Position numbers and translations under genes: made by a program | The notes under the pieces: generated by a model | What the model was told of the DNA's origin: nothing | What the model saw: only the letters and a program-made list of their open reading frames with translations | The model's database searches: none | Source of the DNA: Stereum hirsutum FP-91666 SS1 | Lineage: Eukaryota > Basidiomycota > Agaricomycetes > Russulales > Stereaceae | Length of the DNA: 64,000 bases | NCBI RefSeq assembly: GCF_000264905.1 | Contig: NW_006763144.1 | Span: 1,431,648 to 1,495,647, forward strand | Reading direction: 5' to 3' | Shown here: in pieces, positions 11,111-22,608 of the stretch | Layout of the letters: each line of letters starts with the position of its first letter | How positions within the stretch are numbered: the first letter of the stretch is position 1

Positions 11111-11570
11111 CGTTTATACTTCTTTCGAGTAGGTCGGTCGGGCACAGTCTTGGTGTGAACGTAGCATCGAGAGGTTGAAGATAAAAGCATTTGGTTACGG
11201 TTCGCTGGTATCCTTTGTCTCTGCCTGAGTATCGCTGTTAGCTCGTGTCAAAATATATTCGCATGCCATGGTCATGGCCACACAGATCCGAGTCTCAGAA
11301 GTCAAGTATAACGTTAAGAGTCGGACGCTGGAAAAGCCTTGGTAATTTCTGGCTGTCGTCGAGTCGAGCAGTGTACAGAAACACGTTGACACTAGTAGTG
11401 ACACCCAGGTTCCACGCTAGCATGTGTCTGGGTGTATAAAGGCCTACGGTGATTAGATATCCTGAAGCAGGGCCACACAATTCAGAAGCTGAACTTTCTC
11501 ACGCCGTCGTCGCGCTGTGCCAGCGTCATCGACGCGCCCGCAACCGAACTGAAACGTTGTTTCCATCTTC
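11111..11570. other. Spacer upstream of the CASP gene
   Basis: Short frames occur on both strands, but none shows family motifs or codon runs that I can support. Confidence 0.45.
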
Positions 11571-14500
11571 ATGGCCGAACACAACTTCTCGGGAGCACTG
11601 GCAACATGGAAAAGTGACTACTGGACAATATGCTCTAGCCCCTGGTGCCAATCTTACTGACGAGCTTTCAATTACTAGCCATCAACCTCTCGGAACTACA
11701 GAAGACTCTGGACGGACAAGGTATTGAGGTTGTCCAGAATCAGAAGGAGAGTGTGGTTGGGAGGAAGGGTTTGGCGGATCGAACAAAGGGTGCGTGTGCC
11801 CGCAGAAACCGCTACTGCTAATGGCTGAAAAGACTGGGTCTGCAGAGTGGAAGAAGGTCCCAGAAGAGGAGAAGTTGAGTGGATTCAAGGGTCTGCTGAA
11901 GGGTGCGTGTTCCCCTGCCGCGTGTTATTTTGCTGTCCCCGTTGGTGTTCTGAATATGACAATCTACGTTGACCTTCGCTCTAGCATACCAAACGGAGAT
12001 TGACAGTCTGACGAAGCGGGCCAAGTCTGCTGAGAATGCCTTCCTGAATGTTTATAAAGTGCTTGCTGAAGCGCCGGATCCATACCCCTTGCTTGAGGCT
12101 GCTGTCGTACGTGCCCCTCTCCCATGTGGTCGATTCTTACTCCGCGCAGTAACTGATACCAAAGCTTGTCGACTAATGCACCACAGGATCAGACTGTGAA
12201 GATCGCAGAGACGCGAGATTTGGAGGAAGAGGTTCAACGGTTACGGAATGAGAATGCTGATCTCAAGAAGCGCGCATCGGAGCTGGGTAGTGTGGAGACT
12301 GCGAGGAAGAAGGCAGAGCTCAGGGCGGACCAGTTAGAGGAGAAGGTACGTATCCATCAATTAGTCTTCGAGTCAACTTTTCAATGGTTCATGGTTCGTT
12401 CAGATGGAGTCTGTCGTCCAGGAGAAGGTCGCACAGAAGGAGAACGAGCTAAATGCGGCGTATGACGAGAAGATGCGGAATTACGAAGCTCGGTGCATCC
12501 TCTAAACATCCTTTCTCTCAATCCCGTAGACTAACTCTCATGGTTCGTGATGCAGCGAGCAAGACCTTCAACGGCAGGTTGAGCTCGTCAAGGACCAGCT
12601 TCGGGAGCTCCGCACGTCGAACGATTCGAATCAAGCAAAGCTCCTGGATCACAGCCAACGGCAAGGTTCATCTCTTTTTCATCCTCCCTTCTCGCTCTTT
12701 CTGACGCGACACCTCTACGTTCATTCTTGTGTTTGGGCCGGTGTAGATCAAGAAGTGTTCGCCAAACTGGCCGAAATGGATATGACTGTGGCGGACCTCG
12801 AGCGTGCGAATATGAGGGTGGCTACTGTCGAGCGACGAAACGTAGGTTTGTCTATATGTCTAGAATGTATGATAATGACAACTTTAAACCAGGAACTCTT
12901 GCGAGCCGAAATCGAGTCTATCAGAATTGGTAGCGAGGCTTCTGATCGGTAAATACCAATCGCCCGTCCTGATTCTCGCGGCTCGACTCAATAAGTTGTC
13001 CACAGCGTTCAAACCCTCAAAAATCAAGTCGCATCATTGGAATCAGAAACAGACCGTCTTTCTCATCTCCTGGACATGCAGAAGGATTCCATCGCAGAGG
13101 CTGAGGCAGTTCGCCGCAAAGCAGCCGAGCATGCCTCGAAAGAACTGCAAGCCAAGGTTTGGGTATTCTTCTACCAGGGAATCCCGTACGGTTACTAATG
13201 CAAATCCTACGCTAGGCTGCCGAGGTTGAACAGCTGAGACAGACTCTCAAAGGATACTCTGATTACGATGAAATCAAACGTGAGCTTGAGATAATGAAGG
13301 TATGCATTTAAATATCCCTCGGAAATGATGGTACCATTGCTGACGTGGGGAGCAATCAGTACGTCGAGTTTGCCGGGCTCGAAGGGGAGTTGGACGAAGA
13401 TGAAGATGTTCCGGCTCTCGACAACGAGCTTGGTCTCCAGCTTCCCAACCCTAACGCTTCAAAAGCGAATGCCCACGAGGCAAAATCTTTGGAGGCGCTT
13501 CTCGCCACCAAAAACAAACGAATTCTGGAGGAACTAACAAAATTCCGAGTATGTTCACGATTTTAGCTCATCTTTTGAGAGCGGATACTCATCTGCTCAT
13601 GATAGATATTGCACACGGAACTTGAAACCTCATTGCGGCAGACACGAGACGAGCTCGAGACGACTACTTCAGAACTCGAAAAGCAACGGGTCCTGAACGA
13701 GAAGTTAGAGACCGACCTTTTGCAGCTTAACAAGCACGAGCACAATGGAGAGGCGAATGGTGGCGATAAACCCTCTTTGGATTCTGCCAGTGACGATGAT
13801 GTGTTGGCTGGCCTTGACCTCCGCAAAAAGCCAAAGTCTAGCACAGGTGCCGTGAGTACTTACGCCGTTCACCGCCCTCTCACTGGGCAAACTAAACCTG
13901 ATCCCTTATCTCGGCTCAGGATTCTGCCGCAAGGTCGACGCCAATACAATTCACTTCTTCGGCAGACACGTCCATCCTTCCCATCGTGACCAGCCAACGC
14001 GACCGATTCCGGCAGCGGAATGCTGAACTCGAAGACGTACGTTCGCCCCTCGGTAGTCTCGATTCACGTTTGCCTGGTTATGTTAACTCACTGTCATTTG
14101 GCTTCCTCAGGAGCTCCGCAAACAGTTCCAGATTATATCAGAACTGCGCACTGAAATCCGAAGTCTTCAGGCTGACAATCTCAAGTTGTATGAGAAGGTC
14201 CGGTATATGCAGAGCTACCGCGAGAACTCGACAAACTCGACGCTCGACCCATTGCCAACTGGTCCGTCATCATCCAACGCTGGGGAATTGAGCAAGTATA
14301 GGGCTCGGTACGAAGAGGCTATGAATCCATTCGAAGCGTTCCGTGGTCGAGTGAGCTTTCCTTTTTTCGCATTTGCTGGGTTCTGCATGCGCAAGAGGTT
14401 TATGGACCGTGCTGACGATTTACTTCTCGACACAGGAAGCAGCGCGGGCATACTCTAACCTCAATCCGCTTGAACGGGGGGTATTAGTTCTCACCCGTGC

Positions 14501-14642
14501 GATTCTCGGTAATCGACGAGCTCGGAACGCCTTCATTGTGTATGCTTTCTTATTACACGCACTCGTCATGTTCTCGATATACGAGTCGATGCAGTCTTCA
14601 CACAGTCAACTAGAGACGCATCCTGGACCGTATGGCTCATGA
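11571..14642 (+). CDS. COY1: CASP / Coy1 Golgi coiled-coil membrane protein
   Basis: Sixteen exons: 11571-11613, 11679-11789, 11846-11902, 11985-12106, 12187-12345, 12404-12492, 12556-12665, 12747-12841, 12893-12948, 13006-13156, 13216-13299, 13360-13548, 13606-13851, 13920-14036, 14111-14350, 14436-14642; 691 residues, close to the usual ~680. The N-terminus carries [10 protein letters not shown] and the CASP head [20 protein letters not shown] with [12 protein letters not shown] long coiled coil of Glu/Leu/Lys heptads follows. The C-terminal domain has [36 protein letters not shown] and [21 protein letters not shown], then one membrane helix ([17 protein letters not shown]). CASP is a type IV Golgi tether that binds golgin-84 and works in intra-Golgi retrograde transport. 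All introns are GT-AG. Confidence 0.95.
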
Positions 14643-14985
14643 TAACTTTTATTTGCTCTCCTTTCTTATTTACCTGGGACTACCTTGCCGGGCGAGGATC
14701 CATCAAGCTCGTTCGTGTACATACTGAGGACATTGTTATGTCCATTTCCTGGGTCTGTAATCGACGGTCTGCAGACCAACAACGATACTGATATTCCATG
14801 TGGTGCAAGCTGCAAGATGCGAAAGCGACTGATATCTAGCTAAACTATATATACAACATACGATATGTGGGACGACGACTTGAGGATAGGTAAGTGAAAG
14901 ATATGACCAGCGAAAGCTGTAGGAGGGAATTCCAAGAAAACGACAGCCAAATTGGTCCAGCACGCGCCGAAACCAATCGCCACGA
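14643..14985. other. Convergent 3' region between CASP and TFB1 genes
   Basis: No coding signal is seen. The stretch must hold two 3' ends facing each other. Confidence 0.5.
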
Positions 14986-17462
14986 TCATGTCGATTTTCG
15001 GCTGCTCCAAAAGGCCAGGGCTTTATCCACGGCATCCAAAATCGGCTTCATGGCCTATACATCGAGGACGACATCAGTATCCTGAGCCGACAGCGAGCAA
15101 GTCGAAGAGGACAACCACCCACGATCTCGATTTTCTCCATGTCTACACCTGACTTATGCGCCGTCACGACGATCGCTGCCACTTTCTCGTGGGTCTTGCC
15201 CAGATATCCAGCCATCCTCGCCGCCTTGTCGGCCTTTTGAGCCGGTGTGGAGGGAGCTAGTGTCTGTGCGTTCGAGGCAGAGGGATAGATGGCGGACCAG
15301 AACTGCCGTAGGAACTCGTTGGCGGCGGTTTGGCAGGTGGACATTTGGCGGAAGATCTCGTCGGGGATGTCGTCTGGACGTTCACAAGCACGGGTTCATG
15401 GGGAGTCAGCAAGCGATATCAGGAAGACGAGCAATGAAGACTCACTCTTTCGCGATTTGACGTCTAGACGGGCGGCGACGTTCTGGGTCATAGAGAGGAC
15501 GGCAGAGTCTGTCGCTTTTCGATCAAGTTTGAGCTGATCAACGTGGCGAGACGGAAGGTTAGAAAAGGTTTGACCAAATAGGACAGCACGAATTGTCAAC
15601 CTGTCCAAGGTTATTTGACCAGTCGCGAAGGTCACTCTTTGCAGCTTGTAGTGCTGCTCGGACGTCAACCGCCTAGGAAAAACGCTCCGTCAGTATTTAA
15701 CAGTAGGCTGGATGGATTACGCGCGGGCTAACCGGTCGAGCGTTCTGTTCTGCGGCAACGATAGACCCTGTTCGACCTTCAAAGTAGCGCTGACGGTCCT
15801 GCATCTGGAGTAAGATACCTGCTGAAGACTCTGGGTCATGCAGATCTGGAAGGTCTATTTCGGAGTATCGTGACTGTACGAATAAGTTGGATTAATTCTT
15901 CGTGACTGTAAAAACCTGCGAAGTAAGAGACATCGTACGTCGGTTCCGGAAGATGGGTCTATTCGTCTCCGTTTGGGTGAAGGTCCTTCGGATCTGGGGA
16001 ACCAACAAGGATGGATGGCTGAGCTTGTGTGTGATGATTGGCTAGAAGGACATACCCTGAAGCTTTGAGAAGACGTTCGGAGTGCTCGTTGAACTTTCGG
16101 ATGAGGGGTAATGCGCCCCTCTGTTTTCCCGCTTGCATTGTCACGTCCTTCTCACTCCATGCCTGGCCATCACCAAAAATCAGCAAGTTAGGATGAGGTA
16201 GCAGGCGAGAGCCCGTACTTCTCCGTGATCCTCATTCGTTGCCCCTAAGTCTATGAACATTCCCACATCCTCGTCTCTTTGCCGTCTCGGCTCCAGCTCT
16301 TCGAAAGTAAGTGGTTAGATGTCAGGCTCATGATCGCAAGACCAGGCGGGAACTCACCATCATCAGGCCTTTCGAGATATTTATCAAATATTGGGTCATC
16401 CTTGACGACGTGTTGTGCTGCCGTTGAACGAATCGAGGCCTGATGAGAACTGAACAGTTTTGATTGGAAGTACCGCTTCCAAAAGTCGGCTTCTGAGAGC
16501 TGAGAGTGTAAGGCCAGGTCAGCATGAACAGGATATATTGGGAGGAATGGGAATCCGACCTTGCTCGGGACGTTCTCGCTGTAAGCTTTTGACACGACAG
16601 GATATTCTTCAAAGATGTCATGGACGAGCTGTGGCGTAACCACGATCTTGATTTCCCCGCCGTCTACAGTTTGTGGCCTGGGATCGACTAATTGACCTGG
16701 GCGGCCCTTCTTCTGTGCATCTGAGGCCGCTTGGGCCAGCAGAAGGTGCTGGCCAACAGAGAACCGTGAGCAGGCGCTCAACAAACAGTACAGGAGAAAC
16801 GCACCTCTCGACCTTCCCAAAACTCCGCCTCTGAGATCTGCCGAGTCATTACGAGCTCCCGGTGAAGCGCAGCAAGCTCTGGTGTCTGCACGAGGACCTT
16901 CTTGCGTAGTCTGAAGTCGTTGATGGGGTCGTTCTGTGGCCCAGGTGTGCCTGCATTGCTGGACACGGAGGCTGCTCGAGAGGTCGACGCATGAGGTTGA
17001 ACAGAACCGGGCAATGGTGGGCGAGGGATTCCGGAAGTGGGAAGCGTAGGTTTTGGTGTCGACGCAGACCCATTCTGAGCAGCAGCCTGAGCATCACGTA
17101 TTGTGCGATTCTGAGCAACGATCACGGTCAGTTCGCTCTTGAATTTCTCGCGTTCAATGAGCGCAGTGGGTTGAGGAGAGGTGAAAGTGAAAGTGTGGCC
17201 CGTTTCATCGTGGACGAGGCCGATCTTGAGCTTGACCTGTGGTGTGCCCTCCTTGCTGGAGAAGAGCGCTGTTGGAGACGGTGGGTGAGTGTCATGGAAG
17301 TGATCCGTGCGGGGCAGACTTACAGGCCGCTTTTGAGCGTGGGACGGTAACGGCGGAATTTTGCTTGCCGTCTTGTGTCCAGGTTATGTCGCTTTCTGTG
17401 AGCTCGAGCAGACCTTGTAGCTTCTTGTACGACGCTCTCGCGGCGATCAGAGAGGACGACAT
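14986..17462 (-). CDS. TFB1: TFIIH core subunit Tfb1 / p62
   Basis: Twelve exons: 17462-17324, 17268-16805, 16748-16560, 16499-16358, 16298-16219, 16162-16056, 15993-15939, 15873-15733, 15672-15601, 15533-15446, 15373-15123, 15054-14986; 598 residues. The N-terminal PH/PTB domain begins ASYKKLQGLLELTESDITW. Two BSD domains follow, with QISEAEFWEGRE and later LSEADFWKRYFQSKLF, then a basic patch PKRRRIDPSSG, the DLPDLHDPESSAG / DRQRYFEG block, and a C-terminal helix KPILDAVDKALAFW. In TFIIH this subunit scaffolds XPB and p44, and its PH domain binds activators and TFIIE. The gene is essential for transcription initiation and nucleotide-excision repair. The start ATG sits 218 bp from the divergent membrane-protein gene. 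Confidence 0.95.
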
Positions 17463-17679
17463 TCTCGTTCGCGCGCCGCTGGGTGGCCCACGCTTTTACG
17501 GAAATGTTCGCGACGCGCTGACTAGCCGCGGCATCGGTTCCGAGCGGTGATATTACAGTAGTGGCGTCAACGGCTGTCAACGGCAACCTTCACGGTCACT
17601 TTACCTTATCCAGCTTCATTGCACAAACATGTATTGCACGCTTCAGCCTCTCACTGGAGCCTAGCACTCCATCTTTTCC
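17463..17679. promoter_or_regulatory. Compact divergent promoter, TFB1 / seven-helix protein
   Basis: This 217-bp gap separates two ATGs on opposite strands, so the genes must share regulatory DNA. No individual element was identified with confidence. Confidence 0.4.
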
Positions 17680-19255
17680 ATGATCCCTCAGCCATCAGAG
17701 CGAACGAACAAAGGTGGGCGTCTGCACTGTCAGTGTCCGCGGAACTCATACAACTGAACACCGTCTTCCTAGCCATCTCTGCCTCCCTTTATGCCTGTGC
17801 CATTATCACGACTGCCCTGCGGATTCTTCGACGATTTCGAGCTCGGCTGCTCTGGTGGGACGATGCCTTTGCTGCAGCCTCCATAGTCTTCATCGCCATC
17901 TCCCTCACCGCGATATTCATGTGGGACGCCGTTCAGAGTCCCTCAGCCCGCATCGCTCTCAACTGGCTGACCACCATATCATTTTCAAACACGCTCTGGT
18001 ACTCTCTCTGTCTATGCTCTCTTATTCACACCGCTAATTAATGCTCGCTGCGCTGCTATGCAGGCTCTCACGAACAAGCATGATGCTAACTCTCGTTCGC
18101 CTCATACCACCACTTCTCGCTCTTCGCGCACACGCTGCCTTCTGTGCCTTTCTTTTCCCGTTCTTCTGGTTGTCCATCGTCATCCACAAAATATGCATAT
18201 GCTCCACCCAGAGAGAGTGGATGATCACCTATGTCTGCCGCCAAAATCTGTTCATAGGTATCCAAGGCCTCATCCGTTCGTCTGTTTTATTACCCCCGTT
18301 CTACGTAAATACCCCCTGCTAACCGGTGGATACGTTCATGGTCCGTAGTCGATATTGCGGCCGACTCTGCCCTGTGCTTTTTCCCCTTACGGATGTTCTG
18401 GCAACTGACCGAATCGAGGTCCAAATATCGCGTGCTCTTGATCCTCTTCTCAGCTAGCGTGTTGACCGCTGTCACGAGTATATTTCATGCGTACGTGAAT
18501 AATCATCTGCGCATCATTCGTACATCATCCAAGGATTTTCAAATGAACTACTCCATTCCAGCTGGGCTGTTCTCGGTCCCACCGGAGGTCTCGAGGGTAT
18601 CCTGTCGAACCTGGAGGTGCTTCATCATCCTTTATATATCACTAGTGACTTAATCTGACCCTTATCCCAGGCCGCAACCTCCGTAATAGTGTCCAACCTT
18701 GCCATCGTTTCTACCTGGATCATCCGCGCATTGGGCAATCATGAGCAGAGCAGAGAGATGGAAGATTTCCTGTCGACCGTCTTCCCCGACGACCCACCAC
18801 GCAGATTCTCGCTTACTACTACCGTTAGCAGCTGCGGTCGCGTCCTGTCCAGAGGAAGCAGAGTTTTCCGTGCGAGGCGCCTAACGAATGTGCACGACCT
18901 AGAAGAACAACGCGGTCGGAGTCGAAGCCGGAGTCGGAGTCTGGGCCGTCGACGTATCCGGCGTGGCGCCGAATACGGCGCACAAACTCCTCATCATGTC
19001 GTTCTCGAGGAGGAGTCGAAGACGGAGGAGCTGGACGCTGAGCTTCCTGTGACGGTCCTCGAGCGCCACTGCGGGATGGGCTTCGAAACTGGGTCTGATT
19101 GTCTGACCACGCTATCGTCCGCGCTGAAGGAGAGCATGCACACAAGTTCTTTCACTTTCGTCGGATCTGAATCGCCGTTACCACCATCACATCCGTCTCC
19201 AGTGCATTCGTTGCCTTCGTCCGGATGTGTGTGTGCGATCGAGGACGGTGTTTAG
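17680..19255 (+). CDS. Seven-transmembrane integral membrane protein, basidiomycete family
   Basis: Exons 17680-17713, 17773-17998, 18064-18257, 18349-18490, 18562-18616, 18671-19255; 411 residues. I count seven hydrophobic segments, the first five before VDIAADSALCFFP, the sixth VLLILFSASVLTAVTSIFHA and the seventh ATSVIVSNLAIVSTWIIRAL. LRRFRARLLWWDDA and NTLWLSRTSMMLTLVRL match a common basidiomycete rhodopsin-fold family. The ~185-residue tail is Arg/Ser-rich and cytoplasmic by inference; ligand and role are unknown. The start is uncertain. The frame of exon 2 is open upstream with a good hydrophobic run (ELIQLNTVFLAISASLY) but no ATG, so a different first exon may exist. Confidence 0.78.
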
Positions 19256-19450
19256 GAGGCCGTATCCGGGGTTGCGTCCATGAACGAGCCTCTTGTCACA
19301 TAGCGACGCCGTACGATTAGCTGTATCTGTTTGGGCTTGTGTGTTTTGTGCTCCATTGCTTTCGGTCGCTGTTTCGCTACGCTATCAATACAAACTTTAC
19401 CTGTACTTGTAATCACATTTCTTGCCACTGCCCATGGGCTAAAATCGAAC
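19256..19450. other. Spacer after the seven-helix gene
   Basis: No supported gene lies here. A 99-codon minus frame (19252-19551) overlaps the unresolved locus next to it. Confidence 0.35.
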
Positions 19451-20430
19451 GCTCTACCGTTCCCCATGATATAGCCTGCCCGACCATATTCGGTCTCGAT
19501 TGACCGTGCCGCATCGGAGATATCGACAAGTGAAAGGGTGTTGCAGTTCATCGGGCTCTAGAACAGCGTCGCTTGTATCGCTAGGGAACTACCTTGAAGT
19601 TCGGATAGTCTCGTTGCATAGCGTAGGCGAAACTTCCTGTACATAGGCGAGGAATAAGAAAAAGGGTATCTCAAGGATTCGGGGAGGACCACATCAGAGG
19701 AATGTGTACCAACGTCGTCGGGGCGTCCTAGATAATCTCTTTGACTAGTATAACTGGAGTGCTATTGTTACATCCAACGTTGCGGCAGCAAACAAGGCAG
19801 CACCAGGAGCGGGCAAGTATGGTGCTTCTCCACCGGCTAAATATGAGCGGCGTAGGTTGATCCCGGTGTCGGATCGAAGGGAAAGAGATTCGTGGAGGAA
19901 CCAGCCGATAGCTTCATCCGGGTCTCATAGACGTTCGGGCGGCAAAGAATATGGATGATCAAAGAGAGACACTCACCTCCAACAATCGGTGAAGTTCAGC
20001 CTGGCATACAACTTCTGGACAATGCCTTCGTCTATGTCAGCGTCAAAGCCGAGAGTAGGAAGAAGCCATCTTTAGATCCCCATAAGTGCTGGGTGACCGT
20101 TTGTATAAGTGGTGTTGTCCCAGAGATTTGACTTAATGACTTCACAGGTCACATAAGTTCCATTTTGCACCGATAACCGTTTCGTTTAGTGCAAAAATAA
20201 CGTCGATTCGACTGTAGAAGCGACCGTGTCTTGCTCAGGATGACTGAAGATCTTGACATCGCCACCTAAGCCACATTCGACAAAGCCTCGGTGCTAGACC
20301 AGCTTTCGCCGCGATATATATTTTGACGTCGGCGATCGTACAATCCGCGGGAAGACAGATGTTTTGCAACTCCATGATAATATGGCAGACTAAGCGAGAA
20401 TGTCCTGTAGCTTCGTGAGGTCAGCCCAAG
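19451..20430 (-). pseudogene. Unresolved minus-strand locus, possibly a decayed or intron-rich gene
   Basis: Several minus-strand pieces read like protein, but I could not join them in one frame. Near 20150-20060 is NGTYVTCEVIKSNLWDN; near 20040-19985, DADIDEGIVQKLYARL; near 19910-19760, AIGWFLHESLSLRSDTG followed by a Gly/Ala/Pro stretch ending AAATLDVTIALQL; near 19640-19595, GSFAYAMQRDYPNFK. Upstream, near 20400-20280, two other frames are open. Splice-like signals occur between pieces, but phases clash at two of the joins. The locus may be a real gene with unusual splicing, or one broken by indels. No family is recognised. Confidence 0.35.
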
Positions 20431-20862
20431 GATAAAGAAGCCTCTGTCAACCTGCAGAGAGGTCATGGAGAGGTTAGTAGAGTTGCCGGCGAGAGCAGGG
20501 TTGTATCGGGACACAATGGCACGACCCAATAGAGCTGAATGACACAAGGAAGACGAACTGAGAGGTAAGCAGAGGGGATCTTGTAAGATTCACGCGTGAG
20601 CACGCGATGCCTAAGAGGGACCGCCGCATCTTTATAGACATAAGTACTGGCTAGCCCCGGTGTTGTATCTACAGAAGTAAACGAAGGAATTCGAACAAAC
20701 GGTTCCGGTCCTGACACGCGACGCGTCATTCACGTGTGCGCGACGGAACGGCACTCTCCGGAGCAGCTATACAGCCAAGTCACGGTGGCTGTCACAGTCA
20801 CTGCGGGCGCGCGGAGGCGTTGCGGGCAGAGGCGATGGCGAGCAGACCAACTTTTGACGACA
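20431..20862. promoter_or_regulatory. Region upstream of RACK1
   Basis: This stretch holds the RACK1 promoter and leader, and perhaps the start of the unresolved minus locus. A CTATAAAG sequence lies near 20630-20640 on the minus strand. Confidence 0.35.
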
Positions 20863-22176
20863 ATGGCTGAATCTCTGCGCTTCCTCGGCTCCCTCCCCGG
20901 CCACTCAGGATGGGTCACCGCCATTGCAACCTCGTCTGAGACACCGGATGTGATCCTGACTGCCTCGCGAGGTAATTATTCACGAATTGCTTGTTCTTCT
21001 AGCATCCTCTGAACGAACCTGCGCAGACAAAACCATCATTGTCTGGCAACTGACGCGCGACGAGGACTCGTACGGTTACCCAAAACGCATTCTTCGCGGC
21101 CACAACCACTTCGTTTCTGACGTCGTCATCTCCTCTGACGGCCAGTTCGCCCTCTCCTCTTCCTGGGACCACACCCTCCGCCTGTGGGACTTGAACACCG
21201 GCCTCACCACCCGCCGTTTCGTCGGCCACACCTCCGATGTCCTCTCCGTCAGCTTCTCTGCCGACAACAGGCAGATCGTTTCTGGCTCCCGCGACAGGAC
21301 AATCAAACTCTGGAATACGCTCGGGGAGTGCAAATATGACATTAAGGACGATGGACACACAGAGTGGTGCGTTTTATTCCGTGTATCTGTGTAACTATCT
21401 CCCAACACTTTGCATCTGCTTTAGGGTGTCCTGCGTTCGCTTCAGCCCTAACGTGATGAACCCTGTCATTGTCTCGTGTGGGTGGGACAAGGTTGTCAAG
21501 GTGAGTTTCCTCGTTCACTCTGAACTTGCAATCAGACTCGCCCCCACCTCCTTTGTTCTGGAATGATGTTACAATAAATATATTTGCTACTTCAGAGGGT
21601 TCACCCCTATGAGATTAAAATTTATCACCAAGATCTCTGACCCATTCTTTCTCTACACACTTGACCATTGTTTTGCCCCGAGCTAACCCATGAATTGTGG
21701 TAGGTCTGGGAGCTTTCCAAGTTCAAGCTGAAGACCAACCACTACGGCCACACCGGGTACATCAACACTATCTCCGTCTCCCCCGACGGTTCCTTGGCCG
21801 CCTCCGGTGGCAAGGACGGCATCACCATGCTCTGGGATTTGAACGAGGGCAAGCACCTCTACTCCCTCGAGGCCGGTGACATCGTCAACGCCCTCGTTTT
21901 CTCACCAAACCGGTACTGGCTCTGCGCTGCTACCGCTAGCTGCGTCAAGATCTTCGACTTGGAGAGCAAGTGCGTCCTTCAGGTTACTCTATTTGATTCC
22001 TATGTTCACACAACTTCCTTAGGTCTATTGTGGACGAGCTCAAGCCCGACTTCGTTGATGTTGGTGCCAAGTCGCGCGAGCCTGAGTGTGTCTCGATCGC
22101 CTGGTCTGCTGACGGCCAGACTCTCTTCGGTGGTTTCACCGACAACCTCGTCCGCGTTTGGACCGTGTCGTCGTAG
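20863..22176 (+). CDS. cpc2: RACK1 / Cpc2 / Asc1, 40S ribosome-bound WD40 protein
   Basis: Five exons: 20863-20971, 21027-21366, 21425-21500, 21704-21969, 22023-22176; 314 residues, the normal length. Seven WD repeats are visible through their blade ends: [43 protein letters not shown] and VRVWTV. Typical RACK1 signatures include [18 protein letters not shown] and [12 protein letters not shown]. It sits on the head of the 40S subunit and links translation to kinase signalling; in fungi it also acts in the general amino acid control pathway. Three introns are short (53-58 nt). The third, 203 nt, carries a snoRNA. Confidence 0.98.
21560..21645 (+). ncRNA. snR24: C/D box snoRNA U24 (snR24) inside RACK1 intron 3
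   Basis: The intron 21501-21703 is about four times longer than its neighbours. It holds a C box (ATGATGT, 21563-21569), a first guide with TTTGCTACTTCAGA ending in the D' box, a C'-like ATGAGAT (21609-21615), and a second guide ATCACCAAGATCT directly before the D box CTGA (21637-21640). Both guides match U24/snR24 as I know it. In yeast snR24 lies in the intron of ASC1, the RACK1 orthologue, and directs 2'-O-methylation of 25S rRNA (Cm1437, Am1449, Gm1450). Host gene, order of boxes and guides all agree. The exact ends were set by eye. Confidence 0.92.
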
Positions 22177-22608
22177 GCGGTGTTGCTTTTCCTTGTCGGA
22201 GTCCTTTTTTCTGCGGGGTGTGTGGGGGAGACGTTGTACTTCCTTTTTCTGTAGCACGCAAACCAAAAATCAGCCTTGCGCGTCCATATCTCTGTCCGAA
22301 GTAAGACGTCATGACTACAGCTGCGAATTGGCAAGAGCAATCATCTTTTATCAAAAGAGTAGTGAGATGAAGATATGCCGCTCGAGGATGTATCTCTAGG
22401 TTTCGCGAGAAATACATGATACGTACTCAGCTTAGTAACTGCTATGTGTATTCAGTGTTGCTAGCGAACGCCATATCCCTCAACCACTCGCGCAGCCGTC
22501 ACATACTGTGCTATAGATTCGGTTACCAGTCTGTTCACAGACGCCCAATGAACAAATTGACATCACATAGTGCGGTACCAAATGTCCGAAGAAAATACGA
22601 TAGGTTGG
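22177..22608. other. Convergent 3' region between RACK1 and the next minus gene
   Basis: No gene is seen; two 3' ends face each other here. Confidence 0.45.
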
